64,000 bases of DNA, from contig NZ_FMHY01000002.1 of assembly GCF_900090225.1 (NCBI RefSeq), forward strand, positions 2,418,001-2,482,000. The letters are read 5' to 3'. Origin of the DNA: Micromonospora eburnea (GTDB lineage Bacteria; Actinomycetota; Actinomycetes; Mycobacteriales; Micromonosporaceae). Made by a program: the position numbers and the translations under genes. The notes under the pieces are model-generated. The model was not told the origin of the DNA and did not search any database. It saw nothing but the letters and a program-made list of their open reading frames with translations. Shown one piece after another: positions 7,572 to 15,949 of the stretch (the first letter of the stretch is position 1; the number at the start of each line of letters is the position of its first letter).

Positions 7572-8578
7572 CGGCATACCTCGACGTCATTCGCCGGATC
7601 GCTGACGAGGTGGTGATTCTCGACGAGAGGACCTTCTCGCACCCCCGGTTCGGTCGACTTACCCCACCGCGTGACATGGAGGCGCGGTCCGACTACCCCG
7701 TGGTCTCCTACCTGTCCCGCGTGATCTATCTGACCTACTACGCCGGCGACGACGCCGCCGCCCGCCTGCTGATCGGCGGTGGCAAGGTGGCCGCGGCCCT
7801 GGTGGACCACGAGGACTACGAGTTCACGGAGCTGATCCACGCGGCGAACACGGGCACCGGGTACCGCGTGCGGGGGTGGCGCATCCGTGGCGTCCGTGAC
7901 GGTGGCTGGCTGGTAGAGAAGGACGCCATCACGGTGCTGGCCTCCGCCGCCGACCTGATCCACGACGGTCCGCTCGAGGTCGGCGCCGAGGTCTCGGTCG
8001 TGCTGCCGCCGTGCCGACGCTATGCGGTGCTCGGCTGGTACATGGCCGTCGGTGATGAGGGACCGCCGCACAAGTCCGACCAGTCCACGATGATCCGTGT
8101 CTACTTCACCCTCGCCGGCCCGGACGCGGCACCGGACGTGATGCGGGTCGTGACGACGGCGCTGAACCGCCGGAAGGTCGCCTTCAACTTCAAGATGGCC
8201 AACCATCCGACCGCCTACGTCCGGCGCGACGCCGGGGTGCTCTACCTGCGCGAGGCCGACTGGCGCCAGCACGAATCCGTGGTGCCGGAGATGTACGGGC
8301 AGCTCACCGGCAAGCTCAGGGACGACCGCCCGTGCTTCGTCAAGCCGCTGCTGCCGGGCATCTCGTTCGCGGTGGAGCCGCAGGTGCGCGGGCGCACGGT
8401 GAGTTTCGGTGAGAACCGGTGCACCCTCGTGGCGGAGGGCCTCGTCGCCGCCCACGCCCGCGGCGTCACCGACCTGGCCGGCCGGGTCGAGGCGATCGCC
8501 GAGCGGTTCCGCCAGGAGGGCCTGTCGATCGAGCGCCCGTACGAGGCACCCCGGCCACTGCTCGGGGCGCCACGGTGA
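7568..8578 (+). CDS. tvaD: HopA1-like RiPP dehydration protein (TvaD-like)
   Basis: 336 residues from the ATG in the 4-bp overlap with the kinase gene. The sequence (YRVRGWRIRGVRDGGWLVEKDAITV; KVAFNFKMANHPTAYVRRDAGVLYL) has the look of the HopA1 type III effector family, named from a Pseudomonas effector and conserved in thioviridamide-type and class V lanthipeptide clusters. There it is thought to act with the kinase in phosphate elimination to make dehydro residues. Residues around Lys in FNFKMANHP and the Arg-rich motifs are plausible phosphothreonine-lyase-like positions; this is inference. It ends in a GTGA overlap with the next gene. Confidence 0.8.
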   Translation: MTAYLDVIRRIADEVVILDERTFSHPRFGRLTPPRDMEARSDYPVVSYLSRVIYLTYYAGDDAAARLLIGGGKVAAALVDHEDYEFTELIHAANTGTGYRVRGWRIRGVRDGGWLVEKDAITVLASAADLIHDGPLEVGAEVSVVLPPCRRYAVLGWYMAVGDEGPPHKSDQSTMIRVYFTLAGPDAAPDVMRVVTTALNRRKVAFNFKMANHPTAYVRRDAGVLYLREADWRQHESVVPEMYGQLTGKLRDDRPCFVKPLLPGISFAVEPQVRGRTVSFGENRCTLVAEGLVAAHARGVTDLAGRVEAIAERFRQEGLSIERPYEAPRPLLGAPR

Positions 8579-9474
8579 CGGCCGGCGCCGAGACGGCGGC
8601 CCCCGTGCGTTCGATGGATGGCCCCTTCGTGGCACGCCGCTGTGTCCGCTCCGGCGGCGGCTACCGATGGTTCGAGCAGACGCTCGCGTCCGGCGAGTAC
8701 CTGGACACGGCCCAACTGTGGCGCCTCTCCGACGTCCTGCCGGCGGGCCGGGTGGTGGCCGCGCTGCCCGAGATGGTCCGACCGGATCTGGCGGCCTGGC
8801 CGGTGCTTCCCTCGCCGGCGCTGCTGTGCGACGCCCTGTTCGGGGCCAGCCCGGACGCGGACGCCGAACCCTGGGAGAACGCCTGCGAGGCGCTCGGCGC
8901 CTTCCTCGGCCGGGTGCATTCCGTACCGGCAGCCGAGGTGTCGTTCCTGCCGGTCCGGCGCCAGGCGGCCTGGTTGGCCGCGGCGTCCACGGTCACGGCC
9001 AGGGTCGCCGCCGCGCGCGCCGATCTGGACCGGCGCGGCGACGGGCTCCTGGCGGCGGCCGCCGCCTCGGCGGGCCCGCAGGATCGGCTTGACTGCCTGG
9101 TACACGGTCGGTTCTCGTCCGGTCTGTCGGTGGCGCTCGAACGTCCGGTGGTTCTCGGCTGGCGGGAGGCCGGCGTGGGCGACCCGGACCGGGACCTGGC
9201 CTTCTTCCTCGCGGAGCTCGTCGAGGCGGCGGCCGTGGGCACCGGGGCGGCCCGGCTTCCCGGCCTGGTCGGCCGTTTCCTCGCCGGCTACACCACCATG
9301 GCGGGGCGTTTCTGCCCCGACCGGCTGCCGGGGCTGGTCGCGGACCGACTCCTGGAGCACTACGCGCAGGGCGTCGTGGCGGTCGGTTCGGCGGATCACA
9401 TCGAGCAGGTGGTGGCCGCCGTGACCGCGCGGTGGCGGGAACTGGCGGACCTTCTCGGGGACGGTGACCGGTGA
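8575..9474 (+). CDS. tvaE: Degenerate APH-fold protein (TvaE-like pseudokinase)
   Basis: 299 residues from the GTG in the overlap; the frame is open far upstream but earlier starts lie inside the HopA1 gene. The C-terminal half aligns with the APH catalytic region, yet the usual HxDxxxxN loop reads HGRFSSGLSVAL and the usual D of the metal-binding motif is lost (VVLGWREAGVGDPDRDLAFF). So it keeps the fold's GDPxxDLA signature but lacks both catalytic Asp residues. It is probably a peptide-binding or ring-forming partner, not an active kinase. Thioviridamide clusters carry a second phosphotransferase-like gene at this position. It is coupled by 4-bp overlaps on both sides. Confidence 0.75.
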   Translation: MTAGAETAAPVRSMDGPFVARRCVRSGGGYRWFEQTLASGEYLDTAQLWRLSDVLPAGRVVAALPEMVRPDLAAWPVLPSPALLCDALFGASPDADAEPWENACEALGAFLGRVHSVPAAEVSFLPVRRQAAWLAAASTVTARVAAARADLDRRGDGLLAAAAASAGPQDRLDCLVHGRFSSGLSVALERPVVLGWREAGVGDPDRDLAFFLAELVEAAAVGTGAARLPGLVGRFLAGYTTMAGRFCPDRLPGLVADRLLEHYAQGVVAVGSADHIEQVVAAVTARWRELADLLGDGDR

Positions 9475-10103
9475 ACGAGACACGCCACGACCTGAGCGAG
9501 GTCCGGCTCATGGTGATCGGCTCCTGCTCCGTCGCGGTGCTGGGCCTGCCGCACATCCTGCTGTGGCTCAAGAGCCGGCTGCGGCTGCGCCGGATCCGGG
9601 TTGTCCTGACTCCGATGGCCACCCGGCTCGTCACCACGGACTCGATCCGCCGTGTGGCCGGTTGCGAGGTGTACGCCGGCTGGGACGACCTGCCCGCCGA
9701 CGCGCGCTCGCACGTGTCGCTGGCGGAGTGGTCCCAGGTCGCGATCGTGCTGCCGGCCACGGCGGACCTCGTCGGCAAGATGGCCAACGGCATCGCGGAC
9801 AACCTCGCGACGTCGACGATCATGGCGCTCTCCTGCCCGGTGATCGTGGTTCCCTCGACCAACGCCACCACCTGGGCGAAGCCGGCCGTACGTCGCAACG
9901 TGCGGCAGCTCAGAGCAGACGGATTTACGGTCGTCGAGCCCGTGCAGGGCCTGGCGGTCGCCGGCGACACGTCGGAACCGGGCTCCATGGGGGATTACCG
10001 GCCCGCGTTGCTGCAAGCGCTGGTGCGGGCCGCCGGCGGCGAACCGCACGACCAACAACGGATCGAAGCAGAGAATATGGGGGACTGTCATGTCCGTAAG
10101 TAG
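9471..10103 (+). CDS. tvaF: HFCD flavoprotein cysteine decarboxylase (TvaF-like)
   Basis: 210 residues. It carries the three signatures of the EpiD/PPC-decarboxylase family: the active-site His in HVSLAEWSQ (residue 81), the PASANT-type motif LPATADLVGKMANGIADNL, and a PxMNxxMW-type motif as PSTNATTW. The family uses FMN to oxidatively decarboxylate a C-terminal Cys to an enethiol, which then adds to a dehydrated Thr/Ser to give AviCys or AviMeCys. The precursor's C-terminal Cys is the obvious substrate. It overlaps the upstream gene by 4 bp and the methyltransferase by 14 bp. The tail after residue 185 (HDQQRIEAENMGDCHVRK) is polar and probably disordered. Confidence 0.88.
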   Translation: MNETRHDLSEVRLMVIGSCSVAVLGLPHILLWLKSRLRLRRIRVVLTPMATRLVTTDSIRRVAGCEVYAGWDDLPADARSHVSLAEWSQVAIVLPATADLVGKMANGIADNLATSTIMALSCPVIVVPSTNATTWAKPAVRRNVRQLRADGFTVVEPVQGLAVAGDTSEPGSMGDYRPALLQALVRAAGGEPHDQQRIEAENMGDCHVRK

Positions 10104-11307
10104 CGGTACGGTTCTGCGTCGCGTTCCCGAACTCCTCGTCGAGGTTGACAGTTCCCACCAGGTACGGGTCCATCACGATCGGCGGATCTTCGAGTTCGGT
10201 CACCACGCGATGTCGCTGCTCGACGTGTTCTACGAGCCGCGTTCGCTGGCCGAGGGAATCCAACGGCTGCGTCCGAGGCTCACCGGCCACCGTGCCGTCG
10301 AGGAACTCGTGGGCACGCTGACCGCCATGGTGAACGCGGGCATCCTGACGACGGAGGCCCCGGACGGTTTCACCGACCTGATGTTTCCCATCGGCGGGTA
10401 CGGGCTGGCGTACCTGAACATCGCCATCCTGGAAGACCCGCTACGCAAGGGCCTCTTCATCAAGGCGATCGAGGAGACCGTCACTCCCGACGACGTCGTC
10501 CTGGACCTCGGCACCGGCTCCGGGATCCTGGCGATCGCGGCGGCTCGCGCGGGAGCCCGGCACGTCTACGCCCTTGAGCCGGCCCGCTCCGGCGACCTCG
10601 CCGCCAAGGTCATCGCCCACAACGGCTACGCGGATCGGGTGACGATGATCCGCGGCTGGTCGACGACGACGGAACTGCCGGAACGGGCGACCGTGCTGAC
10701 CACCGACATCGTCGGCAACGACTGCCTCGACATGGTGATCTGGGAGAACCTGCAGGACGCCCGCCGACGGCTGCTGACCCCCGATGCCCGGCTCATTCCC
10801 GATTCCTTCGAGACCTACGTCTACCTCGCGTGCATGCCGGAGGACATGCGGGCGCGGCACCGCGTCCTGCCCGAGCACATCGAGCGCTGGCAGGACCGCT
10901 TCGGGATGGACTTCTCGCCGATGCTGGAGGAGGACCTGAAGCGGGTCGCCGGATTCTACGAGCGCCCGGAGAAGGTCCAGGAATGGGAGCGGATGTCCGA
11001 GCCGGTGCCGTTGTACACCCTCGACCTGAACACCGACGTGCGGAAGTTCGCGAACACCGTGACGGTGCCGGTCTCCCATTCCGGAGTGGTGAACGCGGCC
11101 ATCGTCTTCTTCAAGGGACGGATCGGCCCCACCACCTACCTCTCCACGGCGCCGTGGGACGGCGGTGACCGGAGCCACTGGTACACCGCGGGGTGGGCCT
11201 TCGCCGACGGGCGCCGGGTGAAGCCCGGCGACCAACTGACGCTGACCTATCACTACGAGGGCGACGGCCGCGCCCGCATCGTGCTGGACGGGGAGGAGAC
11301 GCTGTGA
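10090..11307 (+). CDS. tvaG: PRMT-like SAM methyltransferase (TvaG-like)
   Basis: 405 residues. An N-terminal domain of about 110 residues (VDSSHQVRVHHDRRIFEFG and LLDVFYEPRSLAEG look like a peptide-recognition wHTH fold) precedes a Rossmann-fold methyltransferase with motif I VLDLGTGSGILAIAAA near residue 138 and a beta-barrel C-terminus as in protein arginine methyltransferases. In thioviridamide-type clusters this enzyme is held to make the doubly N-methylated histidinium; the core here keeps that His at position 12. It overlaps the HFCD gene by 14 bp and YcaO by 4 bp (GTGA). Confidence 0.83.
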   Translation: MSVSSGTVLRRVPELLVEVDSSHQVRVHHDRRIFEFGHHAMSLLDVFYEPRSLAEGIQRLRPRLTGHRAVEELVGTLTAMVNAGILTTEAPDGFTDLMFPIGGYGLAYLNIAILEDPLRKGLFIKAIEETVTPDDVVLDLGTGSGILAIAAARAGARHVYALEPARSGDLAAKVIAHNGYADRVTMIRGWSTTTELPERATVLTTDIVGNDCLDMVIWENLQDARRRLLTPDARLIPDSFETYVYLACMPEDMRARHRVLPEHIERWQDRFGMDFSPMLEEDLKRVAGFYERPEKVQEWERMSEPVPLYTLDLNTDVRKFANTVTVPVSHSGVVNAAIVFFKGRIGPTTYLSTAPWDGGDRSHWYTAGWAFADGRRVKPGDQLTLTYHYEGDGRARIVLDGEETL

Positions 11308-12659
11308 AACTACGCGCCAGCGCACCGAAGGTGAACGGTGTCGGCACCCACCGGGAGGTGACGAGCGCGCAGACGTACGCCCGGATCACGCCGCACCTGT
11401 TGCGGGCCGGCATCACGCGGGTGGCCGACATCACCGGGCTCGACCGGATCGGCATCCCCGTCTACAACGCGATCTCGCCGCGCTCGAACGACATCATCTC
11501 GGTGTACAACGGCAAGGGCCTGACGGCGATCGACGCCAAGACGTCGGCGGCGATGGAGGGCATCGAGCGCTTCTCCGCCTGGCTGCCCCGACGTCCCGAC
11601 GCGATCGCGACCTACGACGAACTCGTCGCGGAGGGCAGATCCGTGATGCACCCCGGCGAGTACGTCTTCGAGCTGGCCCCCTACTACGCCGACGATCTCC
11701 CGATCTCGTGGACCCTCGGGTACGACCTGCTGAACGAGGAGGAGGTGTTCGTCCCGCAGGACGGCGCCTGCTACTCGCCGAAGTTCCACGAGGCGCCCTG
11801 CTACAAGATCACTACGACGAACGGGCTGGCCTCGGGAAACACGATCGAGGAGGCGATCTGCCACGCGCTGTGCGAGGTGATCGAGCGGGACGCGATCACG
11901 ATAAGCGAGGTGCTCAGCAGCCAACTCTGTCAGGTCCTGGAAAAGGGCCTGTCCGCGGTGCCCGCGCAGTCCCGCGAGGTCACCGGCTTCCTGCGGGAAC
12001 TCAACCCGCACGTGGCCGTCAGCTCGCTGCCGGAACGCGCCCAGTCGCTCATCGCGAAGATCCATGCGGCCGGGCTGGAGATGAGGGTGATCCAGCTCAA
12101 CAGCGACCTCGGCATCCCGAGCTTCATGGCCGCCACCGCCGAGGACATGGGCCCGACGGTTTCGCAGGGCCACGGTGGGTTCGGCACCCACCCGGACGCG
12201 GAGGTGGCGATCATCCGCGCCATCACCGAGTGCGCCCAGGGCCGGGTGGTCGACATCCAGGCGATGCGGGAGGACATCTCCCTGCCGGGCAGCGACGTGC
12301 CGAAGCACATGTACCACGTACGCCGCTCGTCCACCTTCGACAAGGGCGCCTGGATCTGGAAGCCGATGGGAAAGGTGCTCGACGCCGCGGACCTGGTCAC
12401 GTACCAGCACGACGACCTGATGGACGACATCCGCCTGATGCTGGACCGGCTCCGCCGTGCCGGCATCAAGCGGGCCATCGTGGTCGACTTCTCGCCACCC
12501 CGCATTCCCGTCAGCGTCGTCCGGATGATCGTGCCCGGACTCGAATCGTGGGCGGTGGACCACTGCAAGCTGGGTGACCGTGCGACGGCCGCCTGGAAAC
12601 GCGCGGTGCAGGACATCGCAGCACGACACCGCACCCTCGCCACCACGAGCGCACGCTAG
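11304..12659 (+). CDS. tvaH: YcaO enzyme, backbone thioamide formation (TvaH-like)
   Basis: 451 residues from the GTG in the 4-bp overlap. YcaO ATP-site motifs are intact: SAAMEGIERFSA (about residues 75-86), EAICHALCEVIERDAIT (about 183-199) and EVAIIRAITECAQGR (about 298-312). There is no C-terminal proline-rich tail of the azoline-forming cyclodehydratases and no partner E1/Ocin-ThiF protein nearby, while a TfuA gene follows. YcaO-TfuA pairs use ATP to turn backbone amides into thioamides (as in thioviridamide and methyl-coenzyme M reductase). The likely targets are amides in FVSVVV of the core. Confidence 0.92.
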   Translation: MKLRASAPKVNGVGTHREVTSAQTYARITPHLLRAGITRVADITGLDRIGIPVYNAISPRSNDIISVYNGKGLTAIDAKTSAAMEGIERFSAWLPRRPDAIATYDELVAEGRSVMHPGEYVFELAPYYADDLPISWTLGYDLLNEEEVFVPQDGACYSPKFHEAPCYKITTTNGLASGNTIEEAICHALCEVIERDAITISEVLSSQLCQVLEKGLSAVPAQSREVTGFLRELNPHVAVSSLPERAQSLIAKIHAAGLEMRVIQLNSDLGIPSFMAATAEDMGPTVSQGHGGFGTHPDAEVAIIRAITECAQGRVVDIQAMREDISLPGSDVPKHMYHVRRSSTFDKGAWIWKPMGKVLDAADLVTYQHDDLMDDIRLMLDRLRRAGIKRAIVVDFSPPRIPVSVVRMIVPGLESWAVDHCKLGDRATAAWKRAVQDIAARHRTLATTSAR

Positions 12660-12671
12660 GGAGAGCCACCG

Positions 12672-13385
12672 ATGAGCGCTGTTGTGTATCTGGGTCCGAG
12701 TCTTCCCCGCGCGGCGGCGGTCGAGGAACTCGACGCGGAGTACCTGCCGCCGATCGCGCGCGGCGACCTCGCGGAGCTGCTGCGTCGACCCGTACTGCCG
12801 AAGGCCGTCGGCATCGTCGACGGCAAGTTCCTGTCGACCCTGTGCGTGTCGCCGAAGGAGGTCCTCGAACTCGTCGACCGTGGCGTCAAGGTCTTCGGTT
12901 CCTCCAGCATGGGCGCACTGCGGGCGGCGGAATGCCACCACTGGGGCATGGTCGGAATCGGGAAGATCTTCGAGGCGTACCGCACGGGGGAGGTGGACGC
13001 TGACGACGAGGTCGCCATCGCCTTCGACGAGGAGACCGGCGTGCCCGTCTCCGAACCGATGGTCAACCTGCGCTTCGCCGTCAAGGCCGCGCAGGAGTCC
13101 GGCGTCGTGCAGCCGGCGACCGCCGAGGCGTTCCTGCGCGCGGCGAAGAGCATCTACTTCCCGCAGCGCACCGCGCGCGCGGCGCTGCTCGCCCTCCGGG
13201 GCGCCGTACCCGATGCCGAGCACGCGGCGCTGTCGCACTACTTCGCCACCGCCGCGCCGGACACCAAGGCCGACGACGCGCGGCTGCTGCTCCGCGCCGT
13301 CCGCGAGTATCTGGCGGGCAACCAGGACCGGAAGATCGAGCGGGCGTTGGGGGTGCACCGTGGCGGAGTCGCCCTCCCGGCTTAG
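12672..13385 (+). CDS. tvaI: TfuA-like partner of YcaO (TvaI-like)
   Basis: 237 residues with its own GGGAGAG ribosome binding site 12 bp after YcaO. N-terminal VVYLGPSLPRAAA and central VFGSSSMGALRAAECHHWGMVGIGKIFEAYRTGEVDADDEVAI are TfuA family signatures. TfuA proteins are thought to deliver sulfide or activate the YcaO enzyme during thioamidation. The last 26 bp overlap the start of the oxygenase gene. Confidence 0.9.
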   Translation: MSAVVYLGPSLPRAAAVEELDAEYLPPIARGDLAELLRRPVLPKAVGIVDGKFLSTLCVSPKEVLELVDRGVKVFGSSSMGALRAAECHHWGMVGIGKIFEAYRTGEVDADDEVAIAFDEETGVPVSEPMVNLRFAVKAAQESGVVQPATAEAFLRAAKSIYFPQRTARAALLALRGAVPDAEHAALSHYFATAAPDTKADDARLLLRAVREYLAGNQDRKIERALGVHRGGVALPA

Positions 13386-14238
13386 CCCGGAGCAGGTCGA
13401 GCATTTCCGGCAGCAGGGCTACCTGTTGCCCGTCGAGGTGTTGACGCCGGCGGAGGTCGACGCGACCGTCGCCGCCTACCGGACCTACCGTACGGTGACC
13501 GACCGGGCCGGCGGCCTGCTGAAGCGCCGGTGGAACTATCCCAAGATCCACCTGGTCGTGCGCTGGGCGGACGCGTTGGTCCATCACCCTCGGCTGCTCG
13601 ACATCGCGACCAGCCTCGTCGGGCCGGACCTGCTGGTCTGGTCGACGAACCTGTTCGTCAGGACAGGGCACAGCACCAGCCGCCTGGCCTGGCACCAGGA
13701 CGCACCGTACTTCGGGTGGGAGGGAGCCGAGGGCAGGGCGGTACGCATCTGGCTGGCATTGACCCGGACGACTCGCGGCAACGGCACGATGCTGTACTGC
13801 CGCCGGTCGCACGCGGCCGGTCTGGTCCGGCACGACTTCGTCGACCGTACGCTCACCGGCCTCATGCAGGGCGAGCGGGCGGACTACGAGGTCCACGAGG
13901 AGGACGTGGTCGCGGTGGAGATCGAGGCCGGCCAGGCGTCGCTCCACCAGCCCACGACGGTGCACAGCAGCGGCCCGAGTTCCACCGACGACGAGCGGAT
14001 CTGCTTCGCGGTGGACTACCTGGCGCCGTCGATCCGTCCGCTGCACGGGCCGGACAGCGCCCTACTCGTCCAGGGAGAGGACCGGTACGGCCACTTCCTG
14101 CCCGAGCAGCGTCCGGCCACGGACTTCTCACCGGACGCGCTGCGCACCTTTCGGGAGGCGGTCCTCCTGCGTGACCAGCGGTTGTCCAAGGTCATGCAGG
14201 TGATACACGCCGAGCGGGCCGCCGAACGTGTCGCGTAG
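13360..14238 (+). CDS. tvaJ: Phytanoyl-CoA-type Fe(II)/2OG oxygenase (TvaJ-like)
   Basis: 292 residues from GTG 13360; the frame is open upstream but that stretch is antisense-like coding in the TfuA gene. The PhyH fold is clear: SPEQVEHFRQQGYLL at the start, the iron facial triad HxD in WHQDAPYFGW (around residue 113) and the distal His in TTVHSSGPS, with Arg in DERICFAVDY to bind 2-oxoglutarate. In thioviridamide-type clusters such an enzyme hydroxylates the beta carbon of the methylated His; His12 is present here. It overlaps the protease gene by 11 bp. Confidence 0.87.
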   Translation: MAESPSRLSPEQVEHFRQQGYLLPVEVLTPAEVDATVAAYRTYRTVTDRAGGLLKRRWNYPKIHLVVRWADALVHHPRLLDIATSLVGPDLLVWSTNLFVRTGHSTSRLAWHQDAPYFGWEGAEGRAVRIWLALTRTTRGNGTMLYCRRSHAAGLVRHDFVDRTLTGLMQGERADYEVHEEDVVAVEIEAGQASLHQPTTVHSSGPSSTDDERICFAVDYLAPSIRPLHGPDSALLVQGEDRYGHFLPEQRPATDFSPDALRTFREAVLLRDQRLSKVMQVIHAERAAERVA

Positions 14239-15079
14239 GTCTGAGCTGCCGCCGGGTCGCCCTGGCTGCGGCCCGGCTCCGTTCCGGTGGCAGGGTGTCG
14301 ACGTCGTGCCGCCGTGGCCGGCGGAATCGCCCGGTGTCTCCGGTCGCGTCGCGCTGGACGACTGGTTTCCCCCGGTGATCAACCAGGGCACGGTGCCGCT
14401 GTGCACCGCGGCGGTGGTGACGGCGCTGGCGACCTACTTCGCGCGACGTGCCCGCGACGCGGTGGTCCGGCCATCGGTGCTCTTCAACTATCGGATGGCG
14501 CGGCGTCTGATGGGGGAACCCAACCGGCGCGGCACGCACATCGAGTCCAGCATCGCTGCGTGGCAGCGGTTCGGAATGCCGGACGAGACCGCGTGGCCGT
14601 GGACCGCCTCGACCGTCGACGCCGACCCGCCGGCCGGTCTCGCGTCGTCGCCGGGCTGCTCGTCGGAGGTCGCCTCCTGGCGGATCCGCCATGAAACGGT
14701 CGCGGCGTCGCGGTACCTCGACGTGCTGCGCGCCGCGATCGGCGTGGGGCTGCCGGTGGCGTGCGAGTTCCCGCTGTACGTCTCCCAGTTCTCCGCCTTC
14801 GAGACCGGCGCTATTCCGCTGCCGAGGGAGAACGAACGGTCGCTGGGCCGGCACGTCGCTCTGCTGGTCGGTTTCGACGACGCCGGCCGGCACCTGCGGG
14901 TCCGCAACAGTTGGGGCCCAGAATGGGGCGATCGGGGTTACGGCACCCTGCCCTACGCCTACCTCGAACAGGGGCTGGCAGGGGACAGTTGGCTGATCGT
15001 GGAGAACAGTTGGGTCGTCGCGAGAAATGGCGAGGAATCTGGCGTCGTGAGGTTGGCCGATGACGGTGTCGGAGCGTAG
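14228..15079 (+). CDS. tvaK: Papain-like (C1) cysteine protease, leader removal candidate
   Basis: 283 residues from GTG. C1 peptidase landmarks are present: the oxyanion Gln and nucleophile region NQGTVPLCTAAVVTAL (about residues 55-70), the catalytic His in GRHVALLVGFDD and Asn in RNSWGPEWGDRGYG. The usual CGSCW is reduced to PLCTAAV, as in bacterial C1 relatives of RiPP clusters. It has no signal peptide, so it should act in the cytoplasm, most likely removing the leader. A C1 protease gene is a regular part of thioviridamide-type clusters. It overlaps its neighbours by 11 and 20 bp. It may be the sole protease, because no other is encoded in the cluster. Confidence 0.8.
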   Translation: MSRRSELPPGRPGCGPAPFRWQGVDVVPPWPAESPGVSGRVALDDWFPPVINQGTVPLCTAAVVTALATYFARRARDAVVRPSVLFNYRMARRLMGEPNRRGTHIESSIAAWQRFGMPDETAWPWTASTVDADPPAGLASSPGCSSEVASWRIRHETVAASRYLDVLRAAIGVGLPVACEFPLYVSQFSAFETGAIPLPRENERSLGRHVALLVGFDDAGRHLRVRNSWGPEWGDRGYGTLPYAYLEQGLAGDSWLIVENSWVVARNGEESGVVRLADDGVGA

Positions 15080-15914
15080 CCGAGCGGTACGGCTGCTCAA
15101 GTGGGCGGCATTGACGGTGATAGCCGTCGAATTGTTGCTGGTCGCGACCAGGGTGCTCGACCTCGGTGACGCGGTGATCATCGCGATCGGGCTCGAGGCG
15201 CTGTGCGGCGTGCTGGCGCTCAGCCTCGCCGTCACCGCCCGCGTGATGTATCGGCGGCTTCGCCAGGCCGGAGTGGGGCGGTGGGACGCGTTCCTTCAGG
15301 CGGCCAGCGGCGTGCTTCCCCGACCCATGGTCACGCTGCTCCGTCACGAACTCGGTGGCCTCGTCTCGATGATCCTGCTCCTACGCCGCCGCAAGGACGT
15401 GCCGGCGGGCGCCACCGTGATCCGATACGGTGCGGCCCACAAGGCGTTTCTCCTGGTGATGATCGTGCTTACTCCGGTGGAGATCGTGCTCGTGGAGCTG
15501 CTCGTGCCGTGGGCCTGGCTGCGCATCGGCCTGCTCGTCCTCGCGGCCTTCGGCCTCGAGTGGCTGTTCGGGTTCTTCTCGGGTGTGCACACGCGGCCGC
15601 ACTACGTCGACGCCCACCGCCTGGTGCTCCGCACCGGACACCTGGCGGCCGTCTCCGTCGACGTCAGCTCCATCCGCGCCGTGCGACGCGAGATCCACGA
15701 CAAGTACAAAGGGCTCGTCTCCGTCAAGGATGACGTCGTGGCGGTGCCGGGAATGAGCGGCACCGCACTGACGGTGACGCTGGAGCCCGGCACACCGGTT
15801 CGAGTGCAGGGCCGTGGGACCGTGCACGCCCGCGAGGTCCGGTTCGACGCGGACGACCTCGACGCCGCCATCAGGTCCATCAGGGAACGGGCGGGATCGC
15901 TCGACGGCCGGTAG
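15060..15914 (+). CDS. Four-helix membrane protein of the thioamitide cluster
   Basis: 284 residues. Two N-terminal hydrophobic helices (about 10-32 and 38-62) and two more (about 132-155 and 160-182) are followed by a soluble C-terminal domain of about 100 residues with strand-rich, PH-like character (HRLVLRTGHLAAVSVDVSSIRAV). No transporter or protease motif is seen. It resembles the uncharacterised membrane protein at the end of thioviridamide-type clusters. It overlaps the protease gene by 20 bp. Roles in export, self-protection or scaffolding are all possible. Confidence 0.6.
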   Translation: MTVSERSRAVRLLKWAALTVIAVELLLVATRVLDLGDAVIIAIGLEALCGVLALSLAVTARVMYRRLRQAGVGRWDAFLQAASGVLPRPMVTLLRHELGGLVSMILLLRRRKDVPAGATVIRYGAAHKAFLLVMIVLTPVEIVLVELLVPWAWLRIGLLVLAAFGLEWLFGFFSGVHTRPHYVDAHRLVLRTGHLAAVSVDVSSIRAVRREIHDKYKGLVSVKDDVVAVPGMSGTALTVTLEPGTPVRVQGRGTVHAREVRFDADDLDAAIRSIRERAGSLDGR

Positions 15915-15949
15915 TGCACCGGCTGATCCGCACCGCCAAAAGGAGAACC

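Noticed and set aside
11310..13358. 682-codon open frame on the minus strand over YcaO/TfuA
   Set aside because: It is a GC-bias shadow of the YcaO and TfuA genes, which carry intact family motifs.
11304..13385. YcaO as an azoline-forming (LAP/thiopeptide) cyclodehydratase
   Set aside because: No partner E1-like protein or flavin oxidase, no Pro-rich C-terminus, TfuA adjacent, and the core lacks the Cys/Ser-rich pattern of azole peptides.
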